From contig NZ_BMDQ01000001.1 in the NCBI RefSeq assembly GCF_014635865.1, forward strand, positions 1,488,001 through 1,552,000: 64,000 bases of DNA, read 5' to 3'. Origin of the DNA: Winogradskyella haliclonae (GTDB lineage Bacteria; Bacteroidota; Bacteroidia; Flavobacteriales; Flavobacteriaceae). Numbering within the stretch: position 1 is the stretch's first letter; every line of letters starts with the position of its first letter. The notes under the pieces are model-generated. The model worked only from the letters and a program-made list of their open reading frames with translations. It searched no databases and was not told where the DNA came from. Positions 27,551 through 34,243 of the stretch are shown piece by piece. The position numbers and the translations under genes are program-made.

Positions 27551-27725
27551 CACTCTTTTCTGTCTTAAAAACAACCAATGCCAAAACAACTCCTATAATG
27601 GTACCTATTAAGGAACCATAAATTAAACTCATAGGTATATCTCCTGAAACAGCACCTATGGTAGTGCCAATACTTGTTCCCATGGCACTACCTATTGCTA
27701 TACTATATATTTGATTTTTATTCAT
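27537..27725 (-). CDS. small glycine-rich membrane protein (SPFH operon)
   Basis: 62 residues with two hydrophobic helices rich in small residues (SIAIGSAMGTSIGTTIGAVSG and GSLIGTIIGVVLALVVF) and an acidic tail. The GxxxG pattern recalls glycine-zipper proteins that oligomerise in membranes. It is two bases downstream of the SPFH gene, so cotranslation is likely. Function unknown. Confidence 0.8.
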   Translation of the reverse strand: MNKNQIYSIAIGSAMGTSIGTTIGAVSGDIPMSLIYGSLIGTIIGVVLALVVFKTEKSDDEV

Positions 27726-27727
27726 AA

Positions 27728-28588
27728 TTAATGACTTAAAGTTCCTGTATTAACTACTGGAGAAGCGTCTTTATCACCACATAGTACGACCATAAGATTA
27801 CTAACCATAGCTGCTTTGCGTTCTTCATCTAAGTCCACAACGTCATTTTTGTTTAATTCTTCAATAGCCATTTCGACCATACTTACGGCACCTTCTACAA
27901 TTTTGTGTCTTGCAGCAACAATAGCAGTAGCTTGTTGACGCTTAAGCATCGCGTTTGCAATTTCTTGCGCATATGCTAGATAGCCAATACGTGCTTCGAG
28001 AACTTCAATTCCTGCAATAGAAAGACGCTCATCAATTTCTTTTTCTAAGGCATTACTTACTTCATTGACACTAGAACGAAGTGTAATGTCTTCGGCATGA
28101 CCCTCATCCGCAAAATTATCGTATGGATACATACTAGCTAATTTACGTACAGCAGCATCAGTTTGAACACGGACAAAGTTTTCGTAGTTATCCACATCAA
28201 AAGCAGCTTTATATGTATTTTGAACTCGCCAAACTAATATGGTACTAATCATAACTGGGTTTCCTAATTTGTCATTTACTTTTAAGCGCTCACTATCGAA
28301 ATTACTTGCGCGTAATGATATTTTCTTTTTGGTATAAAAAGGATTTACCCAGTAGTAGCCGTTCTTTTTAATTGTACCTACGTACTTTCCAAATAATAAT
28401 AATACACGAGAGCCATTAGGTTGTACCATTACAAAGCCAAAAGCCATTATTAGGGATAAGAAAATAGTAATACCTGGCCAAGGTGTTTTAAGGGCAATAA
28501 TTGTTGCAATACTTCCAAAAAACAATACTAAGAATATAAACAGCATAAAATAGCCATTAGCTGGAACAATGATTTTCTCTTCTTTCAT
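27728..28588 (-). CDS. SPFH/Band 7 domain membrane protein
   Basis: 286 residues. Two hydrophobic segments (about 12-30 and 35-52) precede an SPFH (stomatin/prohibitin/flotillin) domain from about residue 55: GSRVLLLFGKYVGTIKKNGYYWVNPF, here noted by its parts LLLFGKYVGTIKKNGYYWVN and KISLRASNF. A helical C-terminus follows with KRQQATAIVAARHKIVEGAV and VDLDEERKAAMVSNLM, a motif I associate with the Bacteroidota/Actinobacteria group of these proteins. It probably forms an oligomeric membrane scaffold. First gene of the six-gene operon. Confidence 0.9.
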   Translation of the reverse strand: MKEEKIIVPANGYFMLFIFLVLFFGSIATIIALKTPWPGITIFLSLIMAFGFVMVQPNGSRVLLLFGKYVGTIKKNGYYWVNPFYTKKKISLRASNFDSERLKVNDKLGNPVMISTILVWRVQNTYKAAFDVDNYENFVRVQTDAAVRKLASMYPYDNFADEGHAEDITLRSSVNEVSNALEKEIDERLSIAGIEVLEARIGYLAYAQEIANAMLKRQQATAIVAARHKIVEGAVSMVEMAIEELNKNDVVDLDEERKAAMVSNLMVVLCGDKDASPVVNTGTLSH

Positions 28589-28619
28589 AATTTTAAATTT
28601 AATTGGTTAATCATTTATA

Positions 28620-28652
28620 TTGATATTAAAATGATATCATAAAGATATAATT
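28620..28652 (-). promoter_or_regulatory. three 11-bp-phased GATAT repeats upstream of the SPFH operon
   Basis: GATAT occurs at 28622, 28633 and 28644, exactly one helical turn apart. The units are TTGATATTAAA, ATGATATCATA and AAGATATAATT, and the centre contains the palindrome ATGATATCAT (28631-28640). Tandem short repeats are the usual operator form for ribbon-helix-helix proteins, and the operon encodes one. Confidence 0.5.
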
Positions 28653-28717
28653 TAAAATATTAGTAACCAAATAATATTTTTTGTTACACTAAATTTATTT
28701 TTTATTCAAAATAAAGT

Positions 28718-28734
28718 TTGGCACGGCATTTGTA
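28718..28734 (+). promoter_or_regulatory. sigma-54-type -24/-12 promoter
   Basis: TTGGCACGGCATTTGTA matches the sigma-54 consensus TTGGCACR-NNN-TTGCW at all but one informative position (GC becomes GT at -12). The GG and GT doublets are separated by the required 10 bases. Transcription would begin near 28744-28746. No TAnnTTTG box is found at a suitable distance. No gene starts downstream except the small unit at 28746-28854. Confidence 0.6.
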
Positions 28735-28748
28735 TTTAGTAAAGTGTA

Positions 28749-28820
28749 ATGAAAAATGCGAAAGTCGGCTGGTTACCGACATACTACAAAAGCTATCATT
28801 ACGATTGGTTGGTTAGTTAG
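28749..28820 (+). CDS. possible 23-residue aromatic peptide
   Basis: ATG at 28749, stop TAG at 28818-28820, with TAA directly after. The peptide starts MKNAKVGWLPTYY and continues KSYHYDWLVS: seven aromatic residues plus His in 23. It has no signal peptide and resembles nothing I know. With the promoter above, the start codon would lie only 3-5 bases from the mRNA 5' end and inside a stem. The frame could be fortuitous in a small RNA. Confidence 0.35.
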   Translation: MKNAKVGWLPTYYKSYHYDWLVS

Positions 28821-28821
28821 T

Positions 28822-28854
28822 AAAAAAGCCGTTTCTTTTAGAAACGGCTTTTTT
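28822..28854 (+). terminator. terminator of the orphan unit
   Basis: GCCGTTTC (28828-28835) pairs with GAAACGGC (28841-28848), flanked by A6 and T6. It can also serve the minus-strand hydrolase gene that ends at 28884? No: that gene reads away to lower coordinates, so its transcript would also meet this hairpin, making it usable in both directions. Confidence 0.88.
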
Positions 28855-28883
28855 AATTATAGATATGAGGTGATGTGATGTTC

Positions 28884-29813
28884 TTACTGTTTAATAAAAT
28901 TAACGATTTCATTAATTAATTCTGGATTGATCTCTCTAAAAGACTCGTTGTAAGATTTAGAATTTTCAAGTTTATCACCTTCTATAGTAAACAATACATG
29001 GTTCATGTTCTCTATAATTTTTAATTCTGCTTTCTTATTTGCATTAGCAAGTAGTTTTGCTTCTTCTACAGAAACTTGTAAATCTTTTGTGCCATTAATG
29101 ACAAGTATTGGTATGTTTAAGTTTGCAATAATTTCAGTTGGATTATAGGCCATCCAAGACATCATGAATGGTTGTGTTTCCATATTAAACATAGCACCAA
29201 GAGCCGGAGGAAAGTCTGTAGTGGTCTTTCCAGATTTTAAAGTCTTAACCACACGTTTAGTGTCTTCTGCAAATTGTCTAGCTGTATTATTGATTTGATC
29301 AACAATAACATCACCAATATTTTGTCCAGCACCAGCAAGTGATATAAAACCATCAATATTCTCTTCGGCAGCTAACATGCCTACCAAGCTTCCTTGGCTA
29401 TGACCAATAAGATATATTTTTGAAAACTGATTTTTTTCTTTAAAATAATTGATTATAGATTTTGCATCATTGACAAAATCTTCAAAACGCATGTCTTTTA
29501 CATTTACCTTTCCGCGTTTTATTTGTTTCACAATGCGTTTATCATATCTAAACGAGGCAATGTTGTTATTGGCTAATTGATTAGCAAGTTTTTTTAGATT
29601 ATTACTTTTTAAAAAATTTTGATTACCATTTCGGTTTGTAGGTCCGGAGCCTGCGATTATAATAGCTAGATTTGGTTTAGATGAGTTTTCTGGTATTACT
29701 AAGCTTCCATCTATTAAATCTGTAATGCTAATTTCTTCTTCTGTATAAGTTTTATCTTGTGTAAAAACTGTGGTAGAAATAAAAAGCAGCAGTGTACATA
29801 AAATCGTTTTCAT
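28884..29813 (-). CDS. exported alpha/beta hydrolase
   Basis: 309 residues with a signal peptide (MKTILCTLLLFISTTVFTQ). Alpha/beta hydrolase fold: oxyanion region IIIAGSGPTNRNGN, nucleophile elbow GHSQGS (Ser), acid Asp in LVINGTKDLQVS and catalytic His in NMNHVLF. Probably a periplasmic esterase or peptidase-like enzyme; the substrate is unknown. The Asp-Gly-Ser opening (LIDGSLVIPE) is common in Bacteroidota dienelactone-like hydrolases. It is monocistronic, flanked by two orphan transcription units. Confidence 0.88.
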   Translation of the reverse strand: MKTILCTLLLFISTTVFTQDKTYTEEEISITDLIDGSLVIPENSSKPNLAIIIAGSGPTNRNGNQNFLKSNNLKKLANQLANNNIASFRYDKRIVKQIKRGKVNVKDMRFEDFVNDAKSIINYFKEKNQFSKIYLIGHSQGSLVGMLAAEENIDGFISLAGAGQNIGDVIVDQINNTARQFAEDTKRVVKTLKSGKTTTDFPPALGAMFNMETQPFMMSWMAYNPTEIIANLNIPILVINGTKDLQVSVEEAKLLANANKKAELKIIENMNHVLFTIEGDKLENSKSYNESFREINPELINEIVNFIKQ

Positions 29814-29920
29814 ACGAGGTTTTTCTTTTATAACGCAAAGTTAATTTTAAAATTTTATAAAAAGCTTTTAGCGATTCTTATATCATGATTTATGAATTTA
29901 TAGTATTTAATATAATGTAT

Positions 29921-30005
29921 TTTAACGGTGAAATAGTGTTTTTAATGGGTAAATGTTAAAATTTAGTGTATTTCATCGATAAATATAGTTTTTAATCGTT
30001 ATAAT
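29921..30005 (+). repeat. array of four degenerate 15-bp repeats at 20/30/20-bp spacing
   Basis: TTTAACGGTGAAATA (29921), TTTAATGGGTAAATG (29941), TTTCATCGATAAATA (29971) and TTTAATCGTTATAAT (29991). Starts are separated by 20, 30 and 20 bp, so all lie on the same DNA face. The preceding bases (TAGTGT at two sites) are also partly conserved. The last repeat ends 13 bases before a -7 box, the position expected for an activator that replaces a -33 element. Confidence 0.6.
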
Positions 30006-30018
30006 CAAAATACGCTTT

Positions 30019-30026
30019 TATATTTG
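30019..30026 (+). promoter_or_regulatory. -7 box (TATATTTG) of an orphan transcription unit
   Basis: TATATTTG fits TAnnTTTG exactly. No TTTG lies 18-21 bases upstream; instead a repeat of the phased array occupies that position, which suggests activator-dependent transcription. Confidence 0.6.
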
Positions 30027-30032
30027 TTGTGT

Positions 30033-30166
30033 ACTAAATTAGTTTTTAGTTCAATGGATTAATTAATTAAATATTTGCATTATGTTGTTGGCTTAGGAAT
30101 CCCGAATCTACCGGCATAAAATCAAAGCAAATTAGAAAAGTCGAGATTGAGGGATCTCGACTTTTT
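30033..30166 (+). ncRNA. putative small RNA between the hydrolase and alkB genes
   Basis: Presumed transcript from about 30033 to the terminator at 30136-30166. No reading frame with an ATG exceeds four codons. A TTG frame of 14 codons at 30074-30118 is possible but unsupported. Extent is inferred from the promoter and terminator only. Confidence 0.4.
30136..30166. terminator. bidirectional terminator between the orphan RNA and alkB
   Basis: AAAAGTCGAGAT (30136-30147) pairs over 12 bases with ATCTCGACTTTT (30154-30165), loop TGAGGG, T tract on one side and A tract on the other. It also lies just after the alkB stop on the minus strand. Confidence 0.88.
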
Positions 30167-30169
30167 ATT

Positions 30170-30775
30170 TTATATACTTATTAAGTTTCTAAATGTAAGA
30201 TTAATTCGTTCTCCAATGTCCTTTTTTGTTTTTGCTATTTGATGCAACCAATGTTTTTGCATAAGACCTTTCATAACTAAAAGGCTTCCATGCTCAAGCA
30301 TAACCTTATGACGCTGATCTTTAAGTGTTCTATGCTTAAAGTGAAAAGGTCTTTCTTCTCCAAAAGTTACAGATGCAATTATTGGTTGTTTGCCTAATTT
30401 TTTTTCGTTATCGGCATGCCAACCATTGCTATCGTTCCCATTTCTGTATAGATTTAGTAAAACGGTATTAAATTTATGCTGAGCTAGTACTTCTACTCGC
30501 TGTTTTATGACTGAAATTTCTTCAGGATAAGGCTGAGAATGCATTGTAATGCTTGAATATGAATAAGATGTGTCAGTATTACTGTAAAGTGCGGTTAGTC
30601 TTGGTTGCTTATAAGTTTTACCAAATACGGTGATATCATCTTCTTGCCAATTGGTATTTTTTAATAATGTATTAAAATACATATCAGACTCTGATTTTGA
30701 AAAACAGTTTTTAATATATACCAAATGTGCATCAGGTAAATGAAACTCTTGTTTTTCCTCAGAAAATAAATTCAT
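30170..30775 (-). CDS. AlkB-family 2-oxoglutarate/Fe(II) dioxygenase
   Basis: 201 residues. The Fe(II) ligands are His and Asp in GWHADNEKKLG and the distal His in LQH/WLHQIAKT; the 2-oxoglutarate-binding Arg pair is in GERINLTFR. SVTFGEERPFHFKHR is the characteristic strand between them. Members repair alkylated bases in single-stranded DNA or RNA. The length and NEKxLG pattern resemble the ALKBH2/3-like bacterial group. Divergent from the dipeptidase gene across 26 bases. Confidence 0.92.
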   Translation of the reverse strand: MNLFSEEKQEFHLPDAHLVYIKNCFSKSESDMYFNTLLKNTNWQEDDITVFGKTYKQPRLTALYSNTDTSYSYSSITMHSQPYPEEISVIKQRVEVLAQHKFNTVLLNLYRNGNDSNGWHADNEKKLGKQPIIASVTFGEERPFHFKHRTLKDQRHKVMLEHGSLLVMKGLMQKHWLHQIAKTKKDIGERINLTFRNLISI

Positions 30776-30801
30776 AAATAATTTTATCTAAATTAGCTAC
30801 C

Positions 30802-31488
30802 ATGAAGCTTTACAAAAATAGTGTATTTCTATTGTTAATAGTATTCTGTTTGTACGGGATGCAACAAAAAAATAGTATCCCAGATGGTTTTATAAACGTG
30901 TCTAAGGTTATTCCAGATTTAAATATTGAGTTACGTTATTATTCAATCAATAATTTTGTTGGAGATACAATTGATGGCTACAAATCCAATGCCCTATACC
31001 TTACAAAAGCTTCTGCTAAGCATTTAAAACTAGTACAAGACGAATTACAAAAGCAAAACCTATGTCTTAAGGTATATGACGGTTATCGTCCGCAACGCGC
31101 TGTCAATCATTTTGTGCGTTGGGCAAAAAAAGTTAATGATACATTAAAGAAAGCGGAGTTTTATCCTAATGTTGATAAGCGTCACTTATTTAAAGAGGGT
31201 TACATCGCTAGCAAATCTGGTCATAGTCGTGGTAGTACAGTAGATTTAACTATTGTTAGTGGTGAAACAGGAATGCCTTTAGATATGGGAAGTCCTTATG
31301 ATTTTTTTGGTGAGCAATCTTGGGTAAATTACCAAAATATTACGGATAAGCAAAAACAAAATCGTCAATTGCTACAAACTGTAATGCAAAAGCATGGTTT
31401 TAGAAACTACCCAAAAGAATGGTGGCATTTTACACTTCGAGGAGAACCGTTTTCAGATACTTATTTTGATTTTGAGATTGTGGATTAG
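30802..31488 (+). CDS. D-alanyl-D-alanine dipeptidase (M15D, VanX/DdpX-like)
   Basis: 228 residues with an N-terminal hydrophobic signal (SVFLLLIVFCLYGM). Zinc ligands lie in SGHSRGSTVDLTI (His and Asp) and EWWHF (Glu and His); the Arg of VYDGYRPQRAV is the family's substrate-binding residue. It hydrolyses D-Ala-D-Ala and related dipeptides from cell-wall turnover; with a signal peptide it probably acts in the periplasm. No vanH, vanA or two-component genes are nearby, so this is not a glycopeptide-resistance cluster. Confidence 0.92.
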   Translation: MKLYKNSVFLLLIVFCLYGMQQKNSIPDGFINVSKVIPDLNIELRYYSINNFVGDTIDGYKSNALYLTKASAKHLKLVQDELQKQNLCLKVYDGYRPQRAVNHFVRWAKKVNDTLKKAEFYPNVDKRHLFKEGYIASKSGHSRGSTVDLTIVSGETGMPLDMGSPYDFFGEQSWVNYQNITDKQKQNRQLLQTVMQKHGFRNYPKEWWHFTLRGEPFSDTYFDFEIVD

Positions 31489-31489
31489 T

Positions 31490-31657
31490 TTATTTTCTAT
31501 TTCGTTTTAGGTGAATAAAAACACCAAAAAGATTAACCAGAAGCGCAATAGGAATTAAGTAAGTGACTGCCTTTTCCGTTTTTGCTTGGTAAATGATTAT
31601 TCCGGCAAGCATTATAATTCCAACTAATGCAATAATTAAACCTGTTTTATCTTTCAT
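31490..31657 (-). CDS. small two-span membrane protein
   Basis: 55 residues starting MKDKTGLIIALVGIIMLAG. Two hydrophobic helices (about 6-22 and 33-48) are separated by a short polar loop, with a basic C-terminus (HLKRNRK). No family recognised. Stop lies two bases from the end of the convergent dipeptidase gene; it is 11 bases downstream of the next minus-strand gene, so it may be its operon partner. Confidence 0.65.
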   Translation of the reverse strand: MKDKTGLIIALVGIIMLAGIIIYQAKTEKAVTYLIPIALLVNLFGVFIHLKRNRK

Positions 31658-31668
31658 ATCTAGTTAGT

Positions 31669-32658
31669 TTAGTCTTTAAAAACGTGTAAATCTATACCAA
31701 TACCGTAATTGTTAAGACCCTTTTTTAGTAGTGTGGATTTAAAACCATTACCTTGCTTAAAAGCTAGCCAATCATTACTATTAATAAAGACACGTTTTAC
31801 AAACGTTCTGTCAGTTTCAATTTTATTAGTAAAAGGTAAAAGCGGTCTAAAATTTGTTGGGATTTTGACCATGCCGTTTCTACCTTTAATTTCTTTATAT
31901 TTTTTATTAGGTAATAATTTACCATTTTCATCAGTATACCCTAAAACTTGCAACGCTATAAAAATACCGTTTTCTGGTACTAATATATTTTGTTCTGTAA
32001 TGTCCAATTCATGGTAATCACCATCCTTTTCGGTAGCTCTAAAAACAATAGTTTCTGTATTTAGATTTTTACCAGGCTTACCATTTGTATTGTTATATAT
32101 ATTAACCTTAAACAAGGTCGAAAAACGCTTTTTTATTTTATTTGAACGCTTACGGTTTTTCCAATCTTTAGATTCTAAGGCTATTGGGAATTTTAGTTTT
32201 GCAATACGTTTTAGTTTATCATCCTGATTGGGAAAATACACAGCAATTTCTGACTCTATAGTAGGTAACCAGCATTTGTAATAGTCGTCATCGAGATAAG
32301 GCTTTAGGCCTTCAGTTTTGTATTTTTTGTTTTTGGTTTTATCTAATCTTACACCAATTATGACTTCATCTAGTTCATCGGCTTGAGGCTGTAAAAAAAG
32401 TTGAGGTTTTATGTTTTCTGATGAAAGGACTAAATCTTTATAGCCTAATGCAGAAATAAAAAGTGAATCGATATCTGGATATAGCTTTTTTGTAAAAACA
32501 AAAATACCTTCATCATCAGCCACAATACCATTACCATTTCCAAAAGATATAGAGGCATAAGATACAGGAAGCTTAGATTCGGAATCTTTGATAGAAATCT
32601 GCGCATAACTTTTAAAGGCTAATGCAAAAATGATAATGAGGTTAAATGTTTTCAACAT
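31669..32658 (-). CDS. exported protein with carboxypeptidase-regulatory-like domain
   Basis: 329 residues. Signal peptide MLKTFNLIIIFALAFKSYAQ, then a carboxypeptidase-regulatory-like domain to about residue 100 (ISIKDSESKLPVSYASISFG, IVADDEGIF, LFISALGYKDL, then LDEVII). The remaining ~230 residues are unassigned and basic. Same class as the protein at 1418-2848, but with a different C-terminal part. Function unknown; envelope location inferred. Confidence 0.78.
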   Translation of the reverse strand: MLKTFNLIIIFALAFKSYAQISIKDSESKLPVSYASISFGNGNGIVADDEGIFVFTKKLYPDIDSLFISALGYKDLVLSSENIKPQLFLQPQADELDEVIIGVRLDKTKNKKYKTEGLKPYLDDDYYKCWLPTIESEIAVYFPNQDDKLKRIAKLKFPIALESKDWKNRKRSNKIKKRFSTLFKVNIYNNTNGKPGKNLNTETIVFRATEKDGDYHELDITEQNILVPENGIFIALQVLGYTDENGKLLPNKKYKEIKGRNGMVKIPTNFRPLLPFTNKIETDRTFVKRVFINSNDWLAFKQGNGFKSTLLKKGLNNYGIGIDLHVFKD

Positions 32659-32730
32659 GAATTAAAGATACATTTTTTGCTCAATAATCGAGAGGTGAAA
32701 TGGTTTAACTACTATTTCAGATTTAGAATC

Positions 32731-32771
32731 AAAAAAAAAGCCGTTATCATAATTATTGATAACGGCTTTTT
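32731..32771. terminator. bidirectional terminator after the DUF6249 gene
   Basis: GCCGTTATCA (32740-32749) pairs with TGATAACGGC (32757-32766), loop TAATTAT, with A9 on the left and T5 on the right. For the minus-strand DUF6249 gene the A run reads as a T tract. Confidence 0.88.
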
Positions 32772-32789
32772 AATAGGGTTGATTGATTG

Positions 32790-33128
32790 TTACTTGTCTA
32801 AAGCTTTTCTTGTCTGTGTAAACCCCACATAAAGACCAATACCAGCCATTAAGAATATCATTGCAGGATATACAGCTTCATCATCTAGGCTAGAATAGGT
32901 GTCTAAAATATTGGCAATAAAAACACCAAGACCTATACCCATTAATAAGAATGCTAAGTTTATAACTATAACCTTCCAAGAAGACCCTGCTCTTTTTCCT
33001 ATATTAAAAATACTTGCATCTGCGCCTTTTTCTATAAGGGCTAAGCGTTCTTTGTTTCTCGAAGAAAAGTATAAGTAAAATACGCCAAATATTGACCCGA
33101 AAATTATTGCTAAAATTGCTACTTCCAT
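32790..33128 (-). CDS. DUF6249-like membrane protein
   Basis: 112 residues. An N-terminal transmembrane helix is followed by RNKERLALIEKGADASIF, the conserved core of DUF6249, and then two further hydrophobic helices. These small inner-membrane proteins commonly sit beside ECF sigma factor genes in Bacteroidota, as here (divergent from the sigma gene at 33271). Function unknown. Confidence 0.8.
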   Translation of the reverse strand: MEVAILAIIFGSIFGVFYLYFSSRNKERLALIEKGADASIFNIGKRAGSSWKVIVINLAFLLMGIGLGVFIANILDTYSSLDDEAVYPAMIFLMAGIGLYVGFTQTRKALDK

Positions 33129-33191
33129 AATGTGTTTTTTTAATTGATTATTTTTATTTATTCACAGCTTATGACGACACGCTTTTCATTT

Positions 33192-33240
33192 AGGTTACAA
33201 TTTTTTTTAAAAAAATATTTTTCAACCATTTATGTAACCT
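33192..33240 (+). repeat. inverted repeat AGGTTACA...TGTAACCT ahead of ECF sigma gene 1
   Basis: AGGTTACA (33192-33199) and its exact reverse complement TGTAACCT (33233-33240) flank a 33-base AT tract. The right arm overlaps the proposed -35 element. Confidence 0.55.
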
Positions 33241-33259
33241 CATATGTAAAATAATCGTC
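33233..33259 (+). promoter_or_regulatory. candidate ECF autoregulatory promoter of sigma gene 1
   Basis: TGTAAC (33233-33238), a 17-base spacer and CGTC (33256-33259) fit the general ECF pattern of an AAC -35 and a CGT -10. A similar TGAAAC-N16-CGTT precedes sigma gene 2. The ATG is 12 bases downstream. Confidence 0.45.
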
Positions 33260-33270
33260 TTAAATAAAAA

Positions 33271-33855
33271 ATGACCATCAACGACGACCAAATAATAGAA
33301 GCTATACAAAGCGGAGAAGCTAAAGCTTATGGGCAATTAGTAGACCGTTATAAGGACTTGGTGTATACATTGGCGTTAAGAATGTTAAAACATAGAGAAG
33401 AAGCAGAAGAGGTCGCACAAGATGTATTTATAAAGGTTTTTAAGTCCTTAGATAAGTTTAAAGGTGATTCTAAATTTTCGACATGGATTTATAGAGTGAC
33501 TTATAACACATGCCTAGATAATATAAAGAAGAATAAGAAACATCTTAATGATGTAGCTATAGACGAATACACCTTTAATAAATTAGACACTATAGATAAT
33601 GCTTTAGATAATATTATTAAAGAAGAGAAAAATGTTTTAATAAAAAATTGCATTAATAAATTACCAGAAGATAGTAGCGCATTACTAACTTTGTTTTATT
33701 TTGAAGAGTTATCTTTAGAGGAGATATCCAAGATTATTAATGTTGAAGCTAATACTGTGAAGGTGAAACTTTTTAGAGCCCGAAAAAAATTAGCAGTAAT
33801 TTTAGAACAGTATTTGCAACCTCAAAACAGAATGAATTATGGAACAGGACAATAA
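33271..33855 (+). CDS. ECF-type RNA polymerase sigma factor 1
   Basis: 194 residues. Region 2 (YKDLVYTLALRMLKHREEAE, then EVAQDVFIKVFKSLDKFKG and FSTWIYRVTYNTCLDNIKK) and region 4 (LPEDSSALLTLFYFEELSLE then INVEANTVKVKLFRARKKL) are complete. It resembles the SigW-like group. The stop overlaps the next gene by 17 bases, the usual arrangement for a sigma/anti-sigma pair. Confidence 0.93.
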   Translation: MTINDDQIIEAIQSGEAKAYGQLVDRYKDLVYTLALRMLKHREEAEEVAQDVFIKVFKSLDKFKGDSKFSTWIYRVTYNTCLDNIKKNKKHLNDVAIDEYTFNKLDTIDNALDNIIKEEKNVLIKNCINKLPEDSSALLTLFYFEELSLEEISKIINVEANTVKVKLFRARKKLAVILEQYLQPQNRMNYGTGQ

Positions 33856-34243
33856 AAAGATAGAAGGTTTAGTAAATAAATTAATGACTGCTGATAGTTT
33901 AGAGAAAGCCCCTTTAGATTTTACAGATAAAGTAATGGCTAGAGTAGAAGCATTATCAGATTCAAAATCTATTGCTTATAAGCCTTTAATTCCAAAATAT
34001 TTATGGTGGTTTATAGCGTCAAGTTTTATAGCGCTATTGTGTTATTTTCTCTTTAAAGAACCAACAGGTGATACCAGTTTTTTAGAGAAATTTAATTTAC
34101 CAGATATTTCATTTAATCCTTTAGATAATCTGTCATTCGAGCCATCTAATACTTTAATGTATGCCGTAGTTTTATTTGCGATAATGTTTAGTATTCAGAT
34201 ACCAATATTGAAGCAGTATTTTAATAAGCGACTAGAGTATTAG
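33839..34243 (+). CDS. putative anti-sigma factor or membrane partner of sigma factor 1
   Basis: 134 residues. A cytosolic N-terminal part (about 1-55, helical) is followed by a transmembrane helix (YLWWFIASSFIALLCYFLF), a short periplasmic linker, and a second helix near the end. The 17-base overlap with the sigma gene and the single-pass-like layout suggest an anti-sigma factor. I see no zinc-binding HxxxCxxC motif, so this is context-based. Confidence 0.7.
   Translation: MEQDNKKIEGLVNKLMTADSLEKAPLDFTDKVMARVEALSDSKSIAYKPLIPKYLWWFIASSFIALLCYFLFKEPTGDTSFLEKFNLPDISFNPLDNLSFEPSNTLMYAVVLFAIMFSIQIPILKQYFNKRLEY

Larger units (their letters stand above)
28746..28854 (+). ncRNA. orphan small RNA with a possible 23-codon reading frame
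   Basis: About 109 bases between a sigma-54-like promoter and an intrinsic terminator. GTAATGA (28746-28752) can pair with TCATTAC (28796-28802), enclosing a GTCGG/CCGAC hairpin (28764-28780), so the RNA folds from its first base. It looks like a structured small RNA. It also contains an ATG frame, listed separately; either or both may be true. Confidence 0.5.
29814..30169. other. long non-coding gap with repeat array, promoter and small transcript
   Basis: 356 very AT-rich bases between the hydrolase and alkB genes. It holds four phased 15-bp repeats (29921-30005), a TATATTTG box (30019-30026), a presumed transcript of about 130 bases and a terminator (30136-30166). No convincing coding frame is present; the longest ATG frames are three to four codons. 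Confidence 0.6.

Noticed and set aside
30074..30118. 14-codon TTG-start frame in the second orphan unit
   Set aside because: No ATG, no ribosome site and no unusual composition; too short to call as a gene.
30802..31488. Glycopeptide-resistance (van) cluster suggested by the VanX-like dipeptidase
   Set aside because: No vanH, vanA, vanR or vanS nearby; a single exported dipeptidase fits cell-wall peptide turnover.
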